A stretch of 64,000 bases of DNA from Serratia entomophila (GTDB taxonomy: Bacteria > Pseudomonadota > Gammaproteobacteria > Enterobacterales > Enterobacteriaceae), in assembly GCF_021462285.1 (NCBI RefSeq), contig NZ_CP082787.1, forward strand, positions 2,542,001 through 2,606,000, in the 5' to 3' direction. The position numbers and the translations under genes are program-made. Shown here in pieces: positions 53,315 through 61,794 of this stretch. The notes beneath the pieces are model-generated. The model was not told the DNA's origin and did not search any database. It saw only the letters and a list, made by a program, of their open reading frames with translations. Every line of letters begins with the position of its first letter. Within the stretch, counting starts at the first letter, position 1.

Positions 53315-54406
53315 TCAGAACGAAGTGATGATGCTGCGGGCTATCTTACCGGTCTTCAGCTCCTCATAGGCCTCGTTGATCTGGGCAATGTTGATCTCTT
53401 TGGAGATCAAATCGTCAAGATTAAAGCGCCCCTGCAGGTATAAATCGGCGTACATGGGAATATCGTGCTTGATGTTGGTCGATCCCATATAAACCCCTTT
53501 AACGGTCACCTGATTGAGCAGTAAATCGCCCAGCACGTCCACGCTGATGCTCGAACCCGGCTTGTGGACCCCAATCAAAAATGCCCCACCGCCCTTGCGG
53601 GCCATTTTTATCGCCTGTTCCGAGGTGGCCTTGAGGCCAATCACTTCAAAGGCGTGATCGACGCCGCCCTCCGTCAACTGTTGCACCCGTTCCACCGCGT
53701 TCCCCGCGCCGGCATCGATAAAGTCGGTGGCGCCGAATTTGCGCGCCAGGGCCTCTTTGGCAGGCTGCATATCAATGGCGATAATGCGGCTGGCGCCGGC
53801 CAGACGCGCACCGGAGATAACATTCAGCCCCACGCCGCCGACGCCGATAACCGCAACCGTATCGCCGGGCTTGACGTTGGCGGTATTGATCGCCGCTCCT
53901 GCGCCGGTAACGCAGCCGCAACCCAGAATCGCCGCCTGCGGGAAGGGCAAGGCATCGGGCACTTTGACCAGCTGGTTTTCGTGCACCAGCGAATATTCGG
54001 CAAAAGCCGAGGTGCCGAATACCGGCGTCACCGCCTGCCCGTCCCGGCTCAGCCGCTGCCCCTGCGCCGCATCGCGCAGCGTTTCTTCAGGGTGTTCGCA
54101 CTGGTAGGTGCGCCCGGAGATGCAGGCCTCGCAGTGGCCGCAATATTGGATCAACGAACCGACCACATGGTCGCCAATGTTAAACTCACGCACGTCGGGC
54201 CCGATGCCTTTGACCACGCCGGCCAGCTCATGGCCGAACACCGCCGGCAGCGGCACGCCAAAATCGCTTTCGGCCATGTGCAGATCCGAATGGCACAGGC
54301 CGGAGGCTTTGACCTCCACCAAGACTTCACGCCCTTTGGGTTGATCTATTTGGATATCTTCAACGTCAAATATTCCGTTACTCGCATTCAGTACGGCAGC
54401 TTTCAT
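53315..54406 (-). CDS. Zinc-dependent medium-chain alcohol dehydrogenase
   Basis: Cytoplasmic enzyme of 363 residues. ATG 54406 (MKAAVLNASNGIFDVE) has AAGGAG upstream; the extra N-terminus from 54445 is dropped. Catalytic zinc: ASGLCHSDLHMAE and VFGHELAG. Structural zinc: four cysteines in QYCGHCEACISGRTYQCEH. NAD site: VAVIGVGGVGLNVISGAR. The NAD-binding Asp in IAIDMQPAKE. Close to the class III/aryl-alcohol group; substrate open. A 399-base AT-rich gap lies upstream. Confidence 0.92.
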   Translation of the reverse strand: MKAAVLNASNGIFDVEDIQIDQPKGREVLVEVKASGLCHSDLHMAESDFGVPLPAVFGHELAGVVKGIGPDVREFNIGDHVVGSLIQYCGHCEACISGRTYQCEHPEETLRDAAQGQRLSRDGQAVTPVFGTSAFAEYSLVHENQLVKVPDALPFPQAAILGCGCVTGAGAAINTANVKPGDTVAVIGVGGVGLNVISGARLAGASRIIAIDMQPAKEALARKFGATDFIDAGAGNAVERVQQLTEGGVDHAFEVIGLKATSEQAIKMARKGGGAFLIGVHKPGSSISVDVLGDLLLNQVTVKGVYMGSTNIKHDIPMYADLYLQGRFNLDDLISKEINIAQINEAYEELKTGKIARSIITSF

Positions 54407-54805
54407 TGCGTAACTCCTTAAGCCATGATTTGCCACCCAACGCACGATCGCGGGTTGGGTACAGTCTGGAGAAGACCAGCCACCTCACTGGCAAGAACGA
54501 CAATATCCATGCTGATACTCAAGCCAAGGTGAAGGCCTTCCGCACCAGTAAAACGATTAAATTTAACAAATTGGCAACAAAAAATGCTTATATTGCTATT
54601 CATTTGATAGTTATCATTTTATTTTGTAGGGTTTTACTTCACGCATGACCCCGCCGCCTCGCTCCCATCCTGTGCGGCCTTAACCGCCGTGTGCATATCT
54701 AAATCCGTTTTTTATCAATGGAATATCCTATCGCCAATCAATATTAAACCGGCGAGGCCACGCATGGTATTTGTCATGGATAACTGATGATAAAGGAGCA
54801 GGAAA
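54407..54805. other. AT-rich intergenic region, no gene seen
   Basis: Between divergent genes. Carries an AT-rich stretch with a Fur-like GATAGTTATCATTTT at about 54606-54620 (weak) and promoter-like sequences for both sides. The open frames here lack ribosome sites. Confidence 0.5.
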
Positions 54806-55792
54806 ATGGCGTATGCGCTGAGCGTGTTGGAAAAGAGCCCTATTGCCGAAGGAGAAAGCGCCGCTCAGGCGCTGGCGCGCACGCTGCGGCTGGCGCAGCA
54901 GGCAGAGAGCTGGGGCTATCGGCGTTTTTGGCTGGCGGAGCATCACAATACCCCCCAGCTCGCCTGCCCGTCGCCGGAGATACTGATAGCCTACCTGCTG
55001 GGGCAGACTTCGCGCATCCGCATCGGCTCCGGCGGCGTGATGCTGCAGCACTATAGCGCCTATAAGGTGGCGGAGAACTTCAACCTGCTGGCGGCGCTGG
55101 CGCCTGGACGCGTCGATCTTGGCGTGGGCAAAGCGCCGGGCGGCCTGCCGCTGTCTACCCAGGCGCTGCAGGCCGCCCACGATCGGCAGCGCAAACCGGA
55201 CTTTGCCCAACAGTTGGCACAGCTCACCGCGCATCTGCATGACGATGCGCAGCCGGGCCTGAGCGCTACGCCGCTGCCGCCGCAGCCTGCCCAGCGTTTC
55301 TTGCTGGGCGCCAGCCAGGAAAGCGCCCAGTTGGCCGCAGAACACGGCTGGGCCTTTGTGTTCGCCGCGCATCTCAACGGCAACCCGCAGGATATTCAAC
55401 GCGCGCTGACGCATTATTCGGCGCAAAGCGGCGGCCGCAAGGCGCTGCTGGCGGTGGCGGTGATTGTTGCCGACAGCGCGGAACAGGCCAACGCGCTGGC
55501 GGCGGGGATCCGCCAATACCGGGTGCACGTCGCCGGTGGACAAAGCGTCACCGTCGGCAGCCTGGAACAGGCGGAAAGCTATGTTCAACAGGCCGGCGCC
55601 GGCGACTACCGCATCGAACCACGTGAAAGCCATATTCTGCTGGGCACTGCGCCGCAGGTGCGTCAGCAGTTGGAACAGCTGCAACGGCGATACGGCGTGG
55701 AAGAGTTCGTCATCGACACCCCGGTGAGCGAACCGGTCGCCCGCCAGGCCTCTCTGCAACTGCTGGCGCAGGAAAGCCTGGCTCCGGCCTGA
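54806..55792 (+). CDS. LLM-class flavin-dependent oxidoreductase
   Basis: Luciferase-like monooxygenase-fold protein of 328 residues, YhbW-like branch. Start with AAAGGAGCAGG upstream. Motifs: RRFWLAEHHNTPQLACPSPE, RIRIGSGGVMLQHYSAYKVA, FNLLAALAPGRVDLGVGKAP and the late LLGTAPQVRQQLEQLQRRYG. FMN-dependent but substrate unknown. Followed by pdxK at 169 bases. Confidence 0.9.
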   Translation: MAYALSVLEKSPIAEGESAAQALARTLRLAQQAESWGYRRFWLAEHHNTPQLACPSPEILIAYLLGQTSRIRIGSGGVMLQHYSAYKVAENFNLLAALAPGRVDLGVGKAPGGLPLSTQALQAAHDRQRKPDFAQQLAQLTAHLHDDAQPGLSATPLPPQPAQRFLLGASQESAQLAAEHGWAFVFAAHLNGNPQDIQRALTHYSAQSGGRKALLAVAVIVADSAEQANALAAGIRQYRVHVAGGQSVTVGSLEQAESYVQQAGAGDYRIEPRESHILLGTAPQVRQQLEQLQRRYGVEEFVIDTPVSEPVARQASLQLLAQESLAPA

Positions 55793-55961
55793 TTCACCGC
55801 TGCGCCGGCGCTGAGAGCGTCGGCCAGTCGCTGCACAACCCGCCTCCCTGCTCGCTCCACCGCGCAAATCAGCCATCAGCTGACGCCTTGCCCCAAAGCC
55901 AAAGAGAGGCAACAATGGGGGATGTTCTCTGGCTGGATAAAACGAGCAAAGGATGTAACCC

Positions 55962-56801
55962 ATGCAACAGGCTTCTCAGCGGCGTCCGCCGCCATTCGAC
56001 GTCATCAGCATTCAATCTCAGGTGGTGTACGGCAGCGTCGGCAACGGCATCGCTTACCGCACCCTGCTGAAAAAGGGGATGGAAGCGCTGCAGGTGCCCA
56101 GCGTGCTGTTCGGTTGCCCGCCCTATTACGGCCCGCCGCACGGCGGGGCGATTAGCGGCGAATGGTTTGGCGGCTTTCTGGACGACCTGATCGCCCGCGG
56201 AGTGATGAACCACACCCGGGCGGTGATCGTCGGCTATCTGGGCGGTGTGGTGCAGTGCCATATTCTGGCCGATTGGCTGCAGCGCGTTCGCGCTCTCAAT
56301 CCGCAGATAAAGATCTATATCGATCCGGTGATGGGCGATTACGGCGAAGGGATTTATGTCGATAAGCGCATCGTCGACTGCTATCGCTCCCCCTTCCTGC
56401 AGTTGGCTAACGGCCTGACGCCAAACGGCTTCGAACTGGAGCAGCTGTGTGGGCGCAGCCTGACCACCCAGGAGCACGCCGAGCAGGCCGCGCGGGCACT
56501 ATTGAACGACACCACCGAATGGGTGCTGGTCACCAGCGCGCCGGGGGTGGCGGAAAACGACGATGAGGTGGGATTGCTGCTGGTGAGCCGCGGCAGGGTG
56601 CAAAGCTATCGCCATCCGAAAATCGCCTCTGCGGTCAAAGGCACCGGCGACATGTTCACCGCACTGTTGGTCAGCCATCTGCTGCTGGGCGAAAGCCTGA
56701 ATGACGCCATAGTTACCGCAAGCGAAGAGGTGTGCGGGGTGTTGGCTGAGGCGGCGCATTTTGGCTGGGAAGAGATTGGCAGCCTGCGCGCGTTGAAATG
56801 A
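55962..56801 (+). CDS. pdxK: Pyridoxal/pyridoxine kinase
   Basis: Vitamin B6 salvage kinase of 279 residues, cytoplasmic. SQVVYGSVGNGIA near residue 18-31 and EWFGGFLDDL are PdxK-type; IYIDPVMGDYGEGIYV is the ATP/Mg2+ region, and the anion-hole motif with catalytic Asp is AVKGTGDMFTALLVSHLLLG. N-terminal extension of about 13 residues before DVISIQSQVVYG agrees with PdxK more than PdxY. Ribosome site AAAGGA. A strong hairpin follows. Confidence 0.9.
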   Translation: MQQASQRRPPPFDVISIQSQVVYGSVGNGIAYRTLLKKGMEALQVPSVLFGCPPYYGPPHGGAISGEWFGGFLDDLIARGVMNHTRAVIVGYLGGVVQCHILADWLQRVRALNPQIKIYIDPVMGDYGEGIYVDKRIVDCYRSPFLQLANGLTPNGFELEQLCGRSLTTQEHAEQAARALLNDTTEWVLVTSAPGVAENDDEVGLLLVSRGRVQSYRHPKIASAVKGTGDMFTALLVSHLLLGESLNDAIVTASEEVCGVLAEAAHFGWEEIGSLRALK

Positions 56802-56811
56802 GAGGGTAAAT

Positions 56812-56835
56812 CCTGGGGCAGTAAGCTGCCCCAGG
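56812..56835. terminator. Symmetric hairpin between pdxK and ycgR
   Basis: CCTGGGGCAG (56812-56821), loop TAAG, CTGCCCCAGG (56826-56835). Ten perfect bases between convergent genes, little T tract. Confidence 0.65.
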
Positions 56836-56840
56836 GGCAT

Positions 56841-57554
56841 TCAGCGCTTTTTCTTCTTGTTGAAATCCAGTTCGAAGGCGAACACCGCGCTCTGGATTTT
56901 TCTTTCCATCGCCAACCCAAGATTGAGGAAACGGCACGACAGGCGCGAAAAATGCACCACCTGCTCGTTATCGTCCACTTCCTGATCGTCGTTAACCACC
57001 ACCAGTTCCATGTTGACCTTGAAACTGCCGTAGCTGCCGAGATCCAGCTGCGCCTTTTTCAGCAACAGACCGGGTTGGAAAAATTCCGGCACCGGGCCGT
57101 CGATGCGCAAGCCGACGCCGCCGGCGGAGAGATCGTGGATCCTCAGCTCGTAGGGCGTCCCATCCGGGTATTCGCCGGTGCACAAAAACTGGCGCCAGTG
57201 CGGCGTCGTAATGCGGAACTGGCGGCGACGTTGGATGTAAATCAACTCCAGCGGCAGCCGGGTTGAATAAGTCACTACGCCCTGCTCATCGCCCTGCTGC
57301 GGCTGCCAGACCGAAAACTCAATCTTGGCGTCATGGCTCTCAATGATAATGGTCAATTCACCGTCGAGCGGCGCTTCGCTTTCTTCACCGCTAAAAACTA
57401 TAGTGTCCGGCCCGACGCTCAATAACAGACTCTGAAACCGTTGCTGCTGGCTTTCTACCCGCAGCGGCGTGCGCTGTTTGCACACCTCGCGTAAAATCGC
57501 CAGAACTTCAAAACGTTCACGTTTAATAAACAGCCCGTTATCGCTGTGCTCCAC
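56841..57554 (-). CDS. ycgR: c-di-GMP-binding flagellar brake protein
   Basis: Protein of 237 residues. Start is a GTG at 57554 with AGGAGA seven bases upstream; the longer frame lacks support. N-terminal YcgR domain (FEVLAILREVCKQRTPLRVE) then a PilZ domain with the c-di-GMP ligands RRRQFR and, 40 residues on, IHDLSAGGVGLRIDG. When loaded with c-di-GMP, YcgR slows flagellar rotation. Ends in FNKKKKR. It would read c-di-GMP made by cyclases such as the one at 11921-13351; that link is only inference. Confidence 0.93.
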   Translation of the reverse strand: MEHSDNGLFIKRERFEVLAILREVCKQRTPLRVESQQQRFQSLLLSVGPDTIVFSGEESEAPLDGELTIIIESHDAKIEFSVWQPQQGDEQGVVTYSTRLPLELIYIQRRRQFRITTPHWRQFLCTGEYPDGTPYELRIHDLSAGGVGLRIDGPVPEFFQPGLLLKKAQLDLGSYGSFKVNMELVVVNDDQEVDDNEQVVHFSRLSCRFLNLGLAMERKIQSAVFAFELDFNKKKKR

Positions 57555-57626
57555 ACGTCTCTCCTGACTATTCCAATGAGGGCCCAAAAAATCCTAGGGT
57601 TATCATCTCTGGGAATATTCCTAAAG

Positions 57627-58409
57627 TCAAATTTGCCAGCGCCGCCAGGCCTGCGGAAGCAGGCGCGCCAGGCGTTTCGCCCATGCCTGCTGGCCCTGCT
57701 CGTCGGCGATCAGATCCTGGCGGATCTCGATGCCGACATAAGGCAATTCGCGGCGCTCGGCATGCACCGGCAAAGTGTAATCGGTCGCGTCGGTCATGGC
57801 ATAGGGCTGGTTGATGCCGACCTGCAGATCCCCTTCTTCCTGCAGCAGTTCGGCCAGCAGATGGGCGAACGCCGGATGGCGGTTGAACAGCAACCCCACC
57901 GGCCAGGGCCGCGCATCGCCTTTGAATACCGGCGTGAAGCTGTGCATGGCAACGATCGCCGTCGGCCGCGCGCGCATTTGGCGCTCGCCAAGGTGAGAGT
58001 CGATGGCGCGATGGTACGGCAGAAAAATTTCGCGCTCGCGGGCCAACGCCTGTTCAGCCTCAATGTCGATATTGCCGGGGATCGACGTCAGTTCGGAAAG
58101 ACGGGGAATCGAACTGGCGATGCCCGGCGTGCGGTTGCAGTCGATTACCAGGCGCGAGTAGCGCTGATGTATCAGAGTAGCGTCCAAATGGCGGCTCAGA
58201 AGACGAGAAACGCTCAACGCGCCGATGTCCCAGCCGATGTGACGGTCTATTTCACCTGAAGGCAGGCCCAGATCGCCCAAGCGCCGCGGTATCGCCTGGC
58301 CGGCATGATCGCACAACAGCACGAAAGGCGCGGCACCCTGCGGGGTTTCAATCACTGCCGCAGGCGGCTCATCGGCGAATAACAACGGCGGGATAAATGA
58401 CTGAGGCAT
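57627..58409 (-). CDS. N-formylglutamate amidohydrolase family protein
   Basis: Protein of 260 residues with family marks VLLCDHAGQAIPRRLGDLGL, GWDIGALSVSRLLSRHLDAT, CNRTPGIASSIP and IVAMHSFTPVFKG. These carry the metal-binding Asp/His and the substrate Arg. No hut genes lie nearby, so the role may be outside histidine catabolism, as for the many orphan family members. It ends 72 bases before the start of ycgR on the same strand. Confidence 0.87.
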   Translation of the reverse strand: MPQSFIPPLLFADEPPAAVIETPQGAAPFVLLCDHAGQAIPRRLGDLGLPSGEIDRHIGWDIGALSVSRLLSRHLDATLIHQRYSRLVIDCNRTPGIASSIPRLSELTSIPGNIDIEAEQALAREREIFLPYHRAIDSHLGERQMRARPTAIVAMHSFTPVFKGDARPWPVGLLFNRHPAFAHLLAELLQEEGDLQVGINQPYAMTDATDYTLPVHAERRELPYVGIEIRQDLIADEQGQQAWAKRLARLLPQAWRRWQI

Positions 58410-58489
58410 GAAAAGCTCCGGCGGCTGAATGACAAAGCGCTTATCGTAACGCTATCTCACCGCCGGGCCCAAGATCAAAAAGTTTTAAA

Positions 58490-60214
58490 TTACGCTATGT
58501 CCGCTTCCTGTTGCCGTTGGTGCACCGCAATATATCGTTGATAGCGCGCCGGTTTGAGGCGTGTGGTATCCACCAGCACCAGACCGTCAATACAGTTGTT
58601 GAACGCCGGATCGGTGCCGAAATCGATAAACTGCACGCCGCCCGGCTCGCACAGCTCGGTGTACTGCTTGTACAGCGTCGGGATCGAACAGCCGATGTTG
58701 CTCAGCAGGCTTTTCAGCCGCACCAGATCCTCTTGGTAGTTGTCTCCGGCAAACTGCGCCAGCACCTGCGGCAACGACGCCGGATACGGCTGGCGCGACT
58801 GCGCAAACGCCTGGTCCGGCGAGAAATAGAGCCGGTAAAAGGCGATCAGCAGGTCGCGCGCCGCCAGCGGCATACCGCCGGAAATCGACACCGGCCCGAA
58901 CAGATAGCGATACTGCGGGTATTTCGCCAGATAGGCGCCAATGCCCAGCCACAGGTAGTCCAGACCGCGTTTACCCCAGTAGGCTGGCTGGATAAAGCTG
59001 CGCCCCAGCTCGATGCCCTGCGCCAGAATCGGCTCCATGTCGCGGTCATAGTGGAACAGGCTGTTGCTGTAAATGCTTTCCAGCCCCTTGCGCTCAAGCT
59101 GCTCTGCGGTGGGAATAAAGCGGTAAGCGCCGACGATTTCCAGCTCTTCTTCATCCCACAGCACCAGGTGATAATAATCGTCGTCATAACTGTCCAGATC
59201 GCGGCGGCGGCCGGAGCCTTCCCCCACCGCCCGGAAGGCTATCTCACGCAAGCGGCCCAGTTCGCGCAGGATAGGCGTGCGCGCCTCGTCTTGCCGACGA
59301 TAGAGGAAAATGGTTTTGCCGTCCGGCGTCATCCCCAGCCGTTCGCAGTTCCCCAGCGCCTTCTTCAGCTCCAGGCGATCTTCCGGCAGCGCAATTGGCG
59401 ATTCACTGGCGAACAACCCTGCCTTGCCCTGGCCAAGACGATAGACGTGGCGGCGAAAACGCTCGGCCAGATCCTTGGCACTGGTGTGGCCGTCGTGCCA
59501 GTTGGCAAACGGAACACGGCCGCCGATGCGGATCTTGATATGGCCGCCCTGCTGCTGAAACATTTCACGCACCAACAGCAGCGTCGACAACGGCCGGTAA
59601 ACCAGCGAGGTGAAATAGAACAGGTTACTGTTACGCGCGCTGATGTGGATTGGCACGATAGGCGCACGCGCCTTGGCCGCCAGGCGCAGGAAACCGGTAT
59701 GCCAGTGGCCGTCGCGGATGCCTTTCGGGCTCATGCGCGATACTTCACCGGCCGGGAACAGGATCAACGCCCCCTGGTTATCCAGCTGGCGCTGCATGCC
59801 TTCAATCTGCTTGCGGCTGGTTTTGTTCGCCATATTGTCCACCGGCACAAACAGGCTGCGCAGCGGTTCGATATAGCTCAGCAGTTGGCTGGCAACCACT
59901 TTGACATCCGGCCGCACCGCGGCGACGGCGCGCAGCAGCACCAGCCCGTCCAGCGAGCCGATCGGGTGGTTGGCCACCAGCACCACCGGCCCCTGGCTGG
60001 GAATGTTTTCCAGGTCACCGTCCACCAGCTCGCAGCTGAGGTTGAAATGCTCCACCACCTGTTCGATCAGGTCCAGCCCTTTCAAATGGGGATAATCGGC
60101 GGCGAACTGTTTGAATTCTTTTTCGAAGAGAATGCTTCTTAGCAGGCTACGCTGCCAGGCAGGGGTATTGCGGTGTGGAAATGCATCTTGCAACAGAGAA
60201 TCCAGGCTGAACAT
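58490..60214 (-). CDS. olsF: Bifunctional ornithine-lipid synthase
   Basis: Fused acyltransferase of 574 residues; ATG 60214 (MFSLDSLLQDAFPHRN) has AGGAGA upstream; the open frame from 60349 is not used. N-terminal half is a PlsC-type O-acyltransferase (NHxxxxD as ANHPIGSLDGLVLL, then LFPAGEVSRMSP). C-terminal half is a GNAT N-acyltransferase (VLWDEEELEIVGAYRFIP, EPILAQGIELGRSFIQP, YLFGPVSISGGMP). The pair makes the N-acyl and O-acyl ornithine lipid that replaces phospholipid; this fusion (OlsF) was described in Serratia proteamaculans, replacing separate OlsB and OlsA. Confidence 0.93.
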   Translation of the reverse strand: MFSLDSLLQDAFPHRNTPAWQRSLLRSILFEKEFKQFAADYPHLKGLDLIEQVVEHFNLSCELVDGDLENIPSQGPVVLVANHPIGSLDGLVLLRAVAAVRPDVKVVASQLLSYIEPLRSLFVPVDNMANKTSRKQIEGMQRQLDNQGALILFPAGEVSRMSPKGIRDGHWHTGFLRLAAKARAPIVPIHISARNSNLFYFTSLVYRPLSTLLLVREMFQQQGGHIKIRIGGRVPFANWHDGHTSAKDLAERFRRHVYRLGQGKAGLFASESPIALPEDRLELKKALGNCERLGMTPDGKTIFLYRRQDEARTPILRELGRLREIAFRAVGEGSGRRRDLDSYDDDYYHLVLWDEEELEIVGAYRFIPTAEQLERKGLESIYSNSLFHYDRDMEPILAQGIELGRSFIQPAYWGKRGLDYLWLGIGAYLAKYPQYRYLFGPVSISGGMPLAARDLLIAFYRLYFSPDQAFAQSRQPYPASLPQVLAQFAGDNYQEDLVRLKSLLSNIGCSIPTLYKQYTELCEPGGVQFIDFGTDPAFNNCIDGLVLVDTTRLKPARYQRYIAVHQRQQEADIA

Positions 60215-60522
60215 CGCGTTATCTCCTGACGTAGTCGCTGCAAACTTAAGCCAGAGCCATGACTCTAACATGTCATTTACATGACAAAAAAATGAAATCC
60301 ATCGACTATCAGGTATAGCAAATTTATCGAGAATGGGGGCGTCGCTCACAACAGCGGAGAATAAAAACAGTGAAACGCCTGCGCCGTGATAGGTGCGTCC
60401 GCCGCTTTCGACCCGCCGAAGAAAAATGAATTTTCACAACACCCCGAGGCCAAGGAGCCACGCCAATATATTGTTCCCGGCAAATTGGCGATGAAAGAAG
60501 TCGTGGCGGAAAAATCCGCCCC

Positions 60523-60538
60523 TGTGACAGAGATCACA
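60523..60538 (+). promoter_or_regulatory. CRP site
   Basis: TGTGACAGAGATCACA is a perfect TGTGA-N6-TCACA. Centre at 60530.5, about 64 bases before a start predicted from TATGAT (60583-60588), close to a class I position. It is 229 bases from the fimbrial-like ATG. OlsF lies the other way; its start is at 60214. Confidence 0.85.
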
Positions 60539-60580
60539 CCGCACCGCCCTCGCCGCCAAAACACCCATTAACCGGACTTC

Positions 60581-60600
60581 ACTATGATCTAGGTCATAGT
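60581..60600 (+). promoter_or_regulatory. Palindrome overlapping the -10 region
   Basis: ACTATGATCTAGGTCATAGT: seven-base perfect arms, six-base spacer, containing the candidate -10 TATGAT. A second regulator (unidentified) may bind here. The 545-base gap 60215-60759 otherwise holds AT-rich 5' UTR and no gene. Confidence 0.6.
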
Positions 60601-60759
60601 ATTGGCCTCAGGCCGTCCCTACTATCAAATTCACAGGCAAATTTCAGTAAGAACATTGCTCAATTTTTTCATCATGGATCGCGGAACATTATATTTTTGC
60701 CGGTTTATTTTTTATTTTTTTGTTACTTGGCTGCACGTTTATTTTAAGAGGAACCGCGC

Positions 60760-61071
60760 ATGAAATTTTACCTCATAGCGTTAGGCATATTGGCATCCAC
60801 TTCTTTCACCTTGCAGGCGGCGAAAACCACCGGCAGCCCCTTAGCCTCAGGCACTCTTCACTTTACCGGGAGCATTACCGCCCCGGCCTGCGCCATCAGC
60901 CGCCAGGCCGATCGGTTGCTCTCCAATTGCTTCGACAAGCTCACGGATAATAACAGCGGCTACGTCTCCAGACCATTAGAGGCGATGCCCTTTGAATTGG
61001 TTTCCAGCGTAACCAGTGAAGAGGTTAATAATAACCCAAACATGAAGCGCGTCATTATCAGCTATAAATAA
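60760..61071 (+). CDS. Miniature fimbrial-subunit-like secreted protein
   Basis: Exported protein of 103 residues: signal peptide MKFYLIALGILASTSFTLQA, then SGTLHFTGSITAPACAIS, the usual N-terminal strand and first Cys of type 1 pilins. The second Cys comes 17 residues later (LLSNCFDKL), so the disulfide is present. It ends KRVIISYK with penultimate Tyr, as in chaperone-usher subunits. A normal subunit is about 170 residues; here the middle strands are missing. No usher or chaperone gene is adjacent. The long leader and the CRP site suggest regulated expression. Confidence 0.7.
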   Translation: MKFYLIALGILASTSFTLQAAKTTGSPLASGTLHFTGSITAPACAISRQADRLLSNCFDKLTDNNSGYVSRPLEAMPFELVSSVTSEEVNNNPNMKRVIISYK

Positions 61072-61269
61072 CCAGAAAGAGTTAATTTACGGCGTAATAA
61101 TAGGCAAGGGTAAATGCCTCGGGTTATGCATAAGTTTAACTGATGATTTTGCCGCATCAGGGTTTAGGGTCGGGCAACCCCAGGTTGCCCATCTGCATGT
61201 CCGAAATCCGCCATCCCTGCAGCGAATTTCATGCAATAATCGCCCTATCAAACCCGAGGAGTGATCCAG

Positions 61270-61794
61270 ATGCAGACCTTTTTACTTGATCGTATGGCTA
61301 CGCCGGTGGGCGAACTGGTGCTGATTGCCGATGAGCAGGATCGCCTGCGCGCTATCGACTGGACCGATCACCAAGCGCGGCTGATGAAGCTACTGAATAG
61401 CCATTACCGAGCGAACCATTTTCAACTGCGCGAACAGCGTAACCCCGGCGGCCTGACCGAAGCCATGCAGCGCTATTTTTCCGGTGAACTGGCGGTGATT
61501 GACACCCTGCCGGTGATGACCGCCGGCACCGAATTTCAACGCATCGTGTGGCAACAGCTGCGCCAAATTCCCTGCGGCGAAATCCTGACCTACGGCGAAC
61601 TGGCCAAACGCATTGGCCGCCCGACCGCCTCACGCGCGGTCGGCATGGCCAACGGTTCGAACCCCATCAGCATCGTGGTCCCCTGCCACCGGGTGATCGG
61701 CTCGCAGGGCGCGCTGACCGGCTACGCCGGGGGCGTGCAGCGCAAGCAGTGGTTGCTGCAGCATGAAGGCTATCTGCAGAAAGACCTGCTTTAA
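61270..61794 (+). CDS. ogt: Methylated-DNA--protein-cysteine methyltransferase
   Basis: DNA repair protein of 174 residues that removes O6-methyl groups from guanine onto its own Cys. ATG 61270 has GAGGAG eight bases upstream; a GTG at 61261 is less likely. Motifs: QRIVWQQLRQIPCGEILTYG, RPTASRAVGMANGSNPISIV and the acceptor VVPCHRVIG. Length and the PCHRV environment fit Ogt, not Ada. Its last four bases overlap the convergent dalR stop. Confidence 0.95.
   Translation: MQTFLLDRMATPVGELVLIADEQDRLRAIDWTDHQARLMKLLNSHYRANHFQLREQRNPGGLTEAMQRYFSGELAVIDTLPVMTAGTEFQRIVWQQLRQIPCGEILTYGELAKRIGRPTASRAVGMANGSNPISIVVPCHRVIGSQGALTGYAGGVQRKQWLLQHEGYLQKDLL

Noticed and set aside
54600..54630. Fur box near the alcohol dehydrogenase
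   Set aside because: Only partial match (GATAGTTATC) in AT-rich DNA; no iron-related neighbour.
54406..54648. 80-codon plus-strand ORF in the gap upstream of the alcohol dehydrogenase
   Set aside because: No ribosome site; it lies antisense to the alcohol dehydrogenase promoter region and its sequence matches AT-rich spacer.
60386..60571. 61-codon ORF over the CRP box
   Set aside because: GTG start without a ribosome site, overlaps a perfect CRP site and promoter; composition is not convincing as coding.
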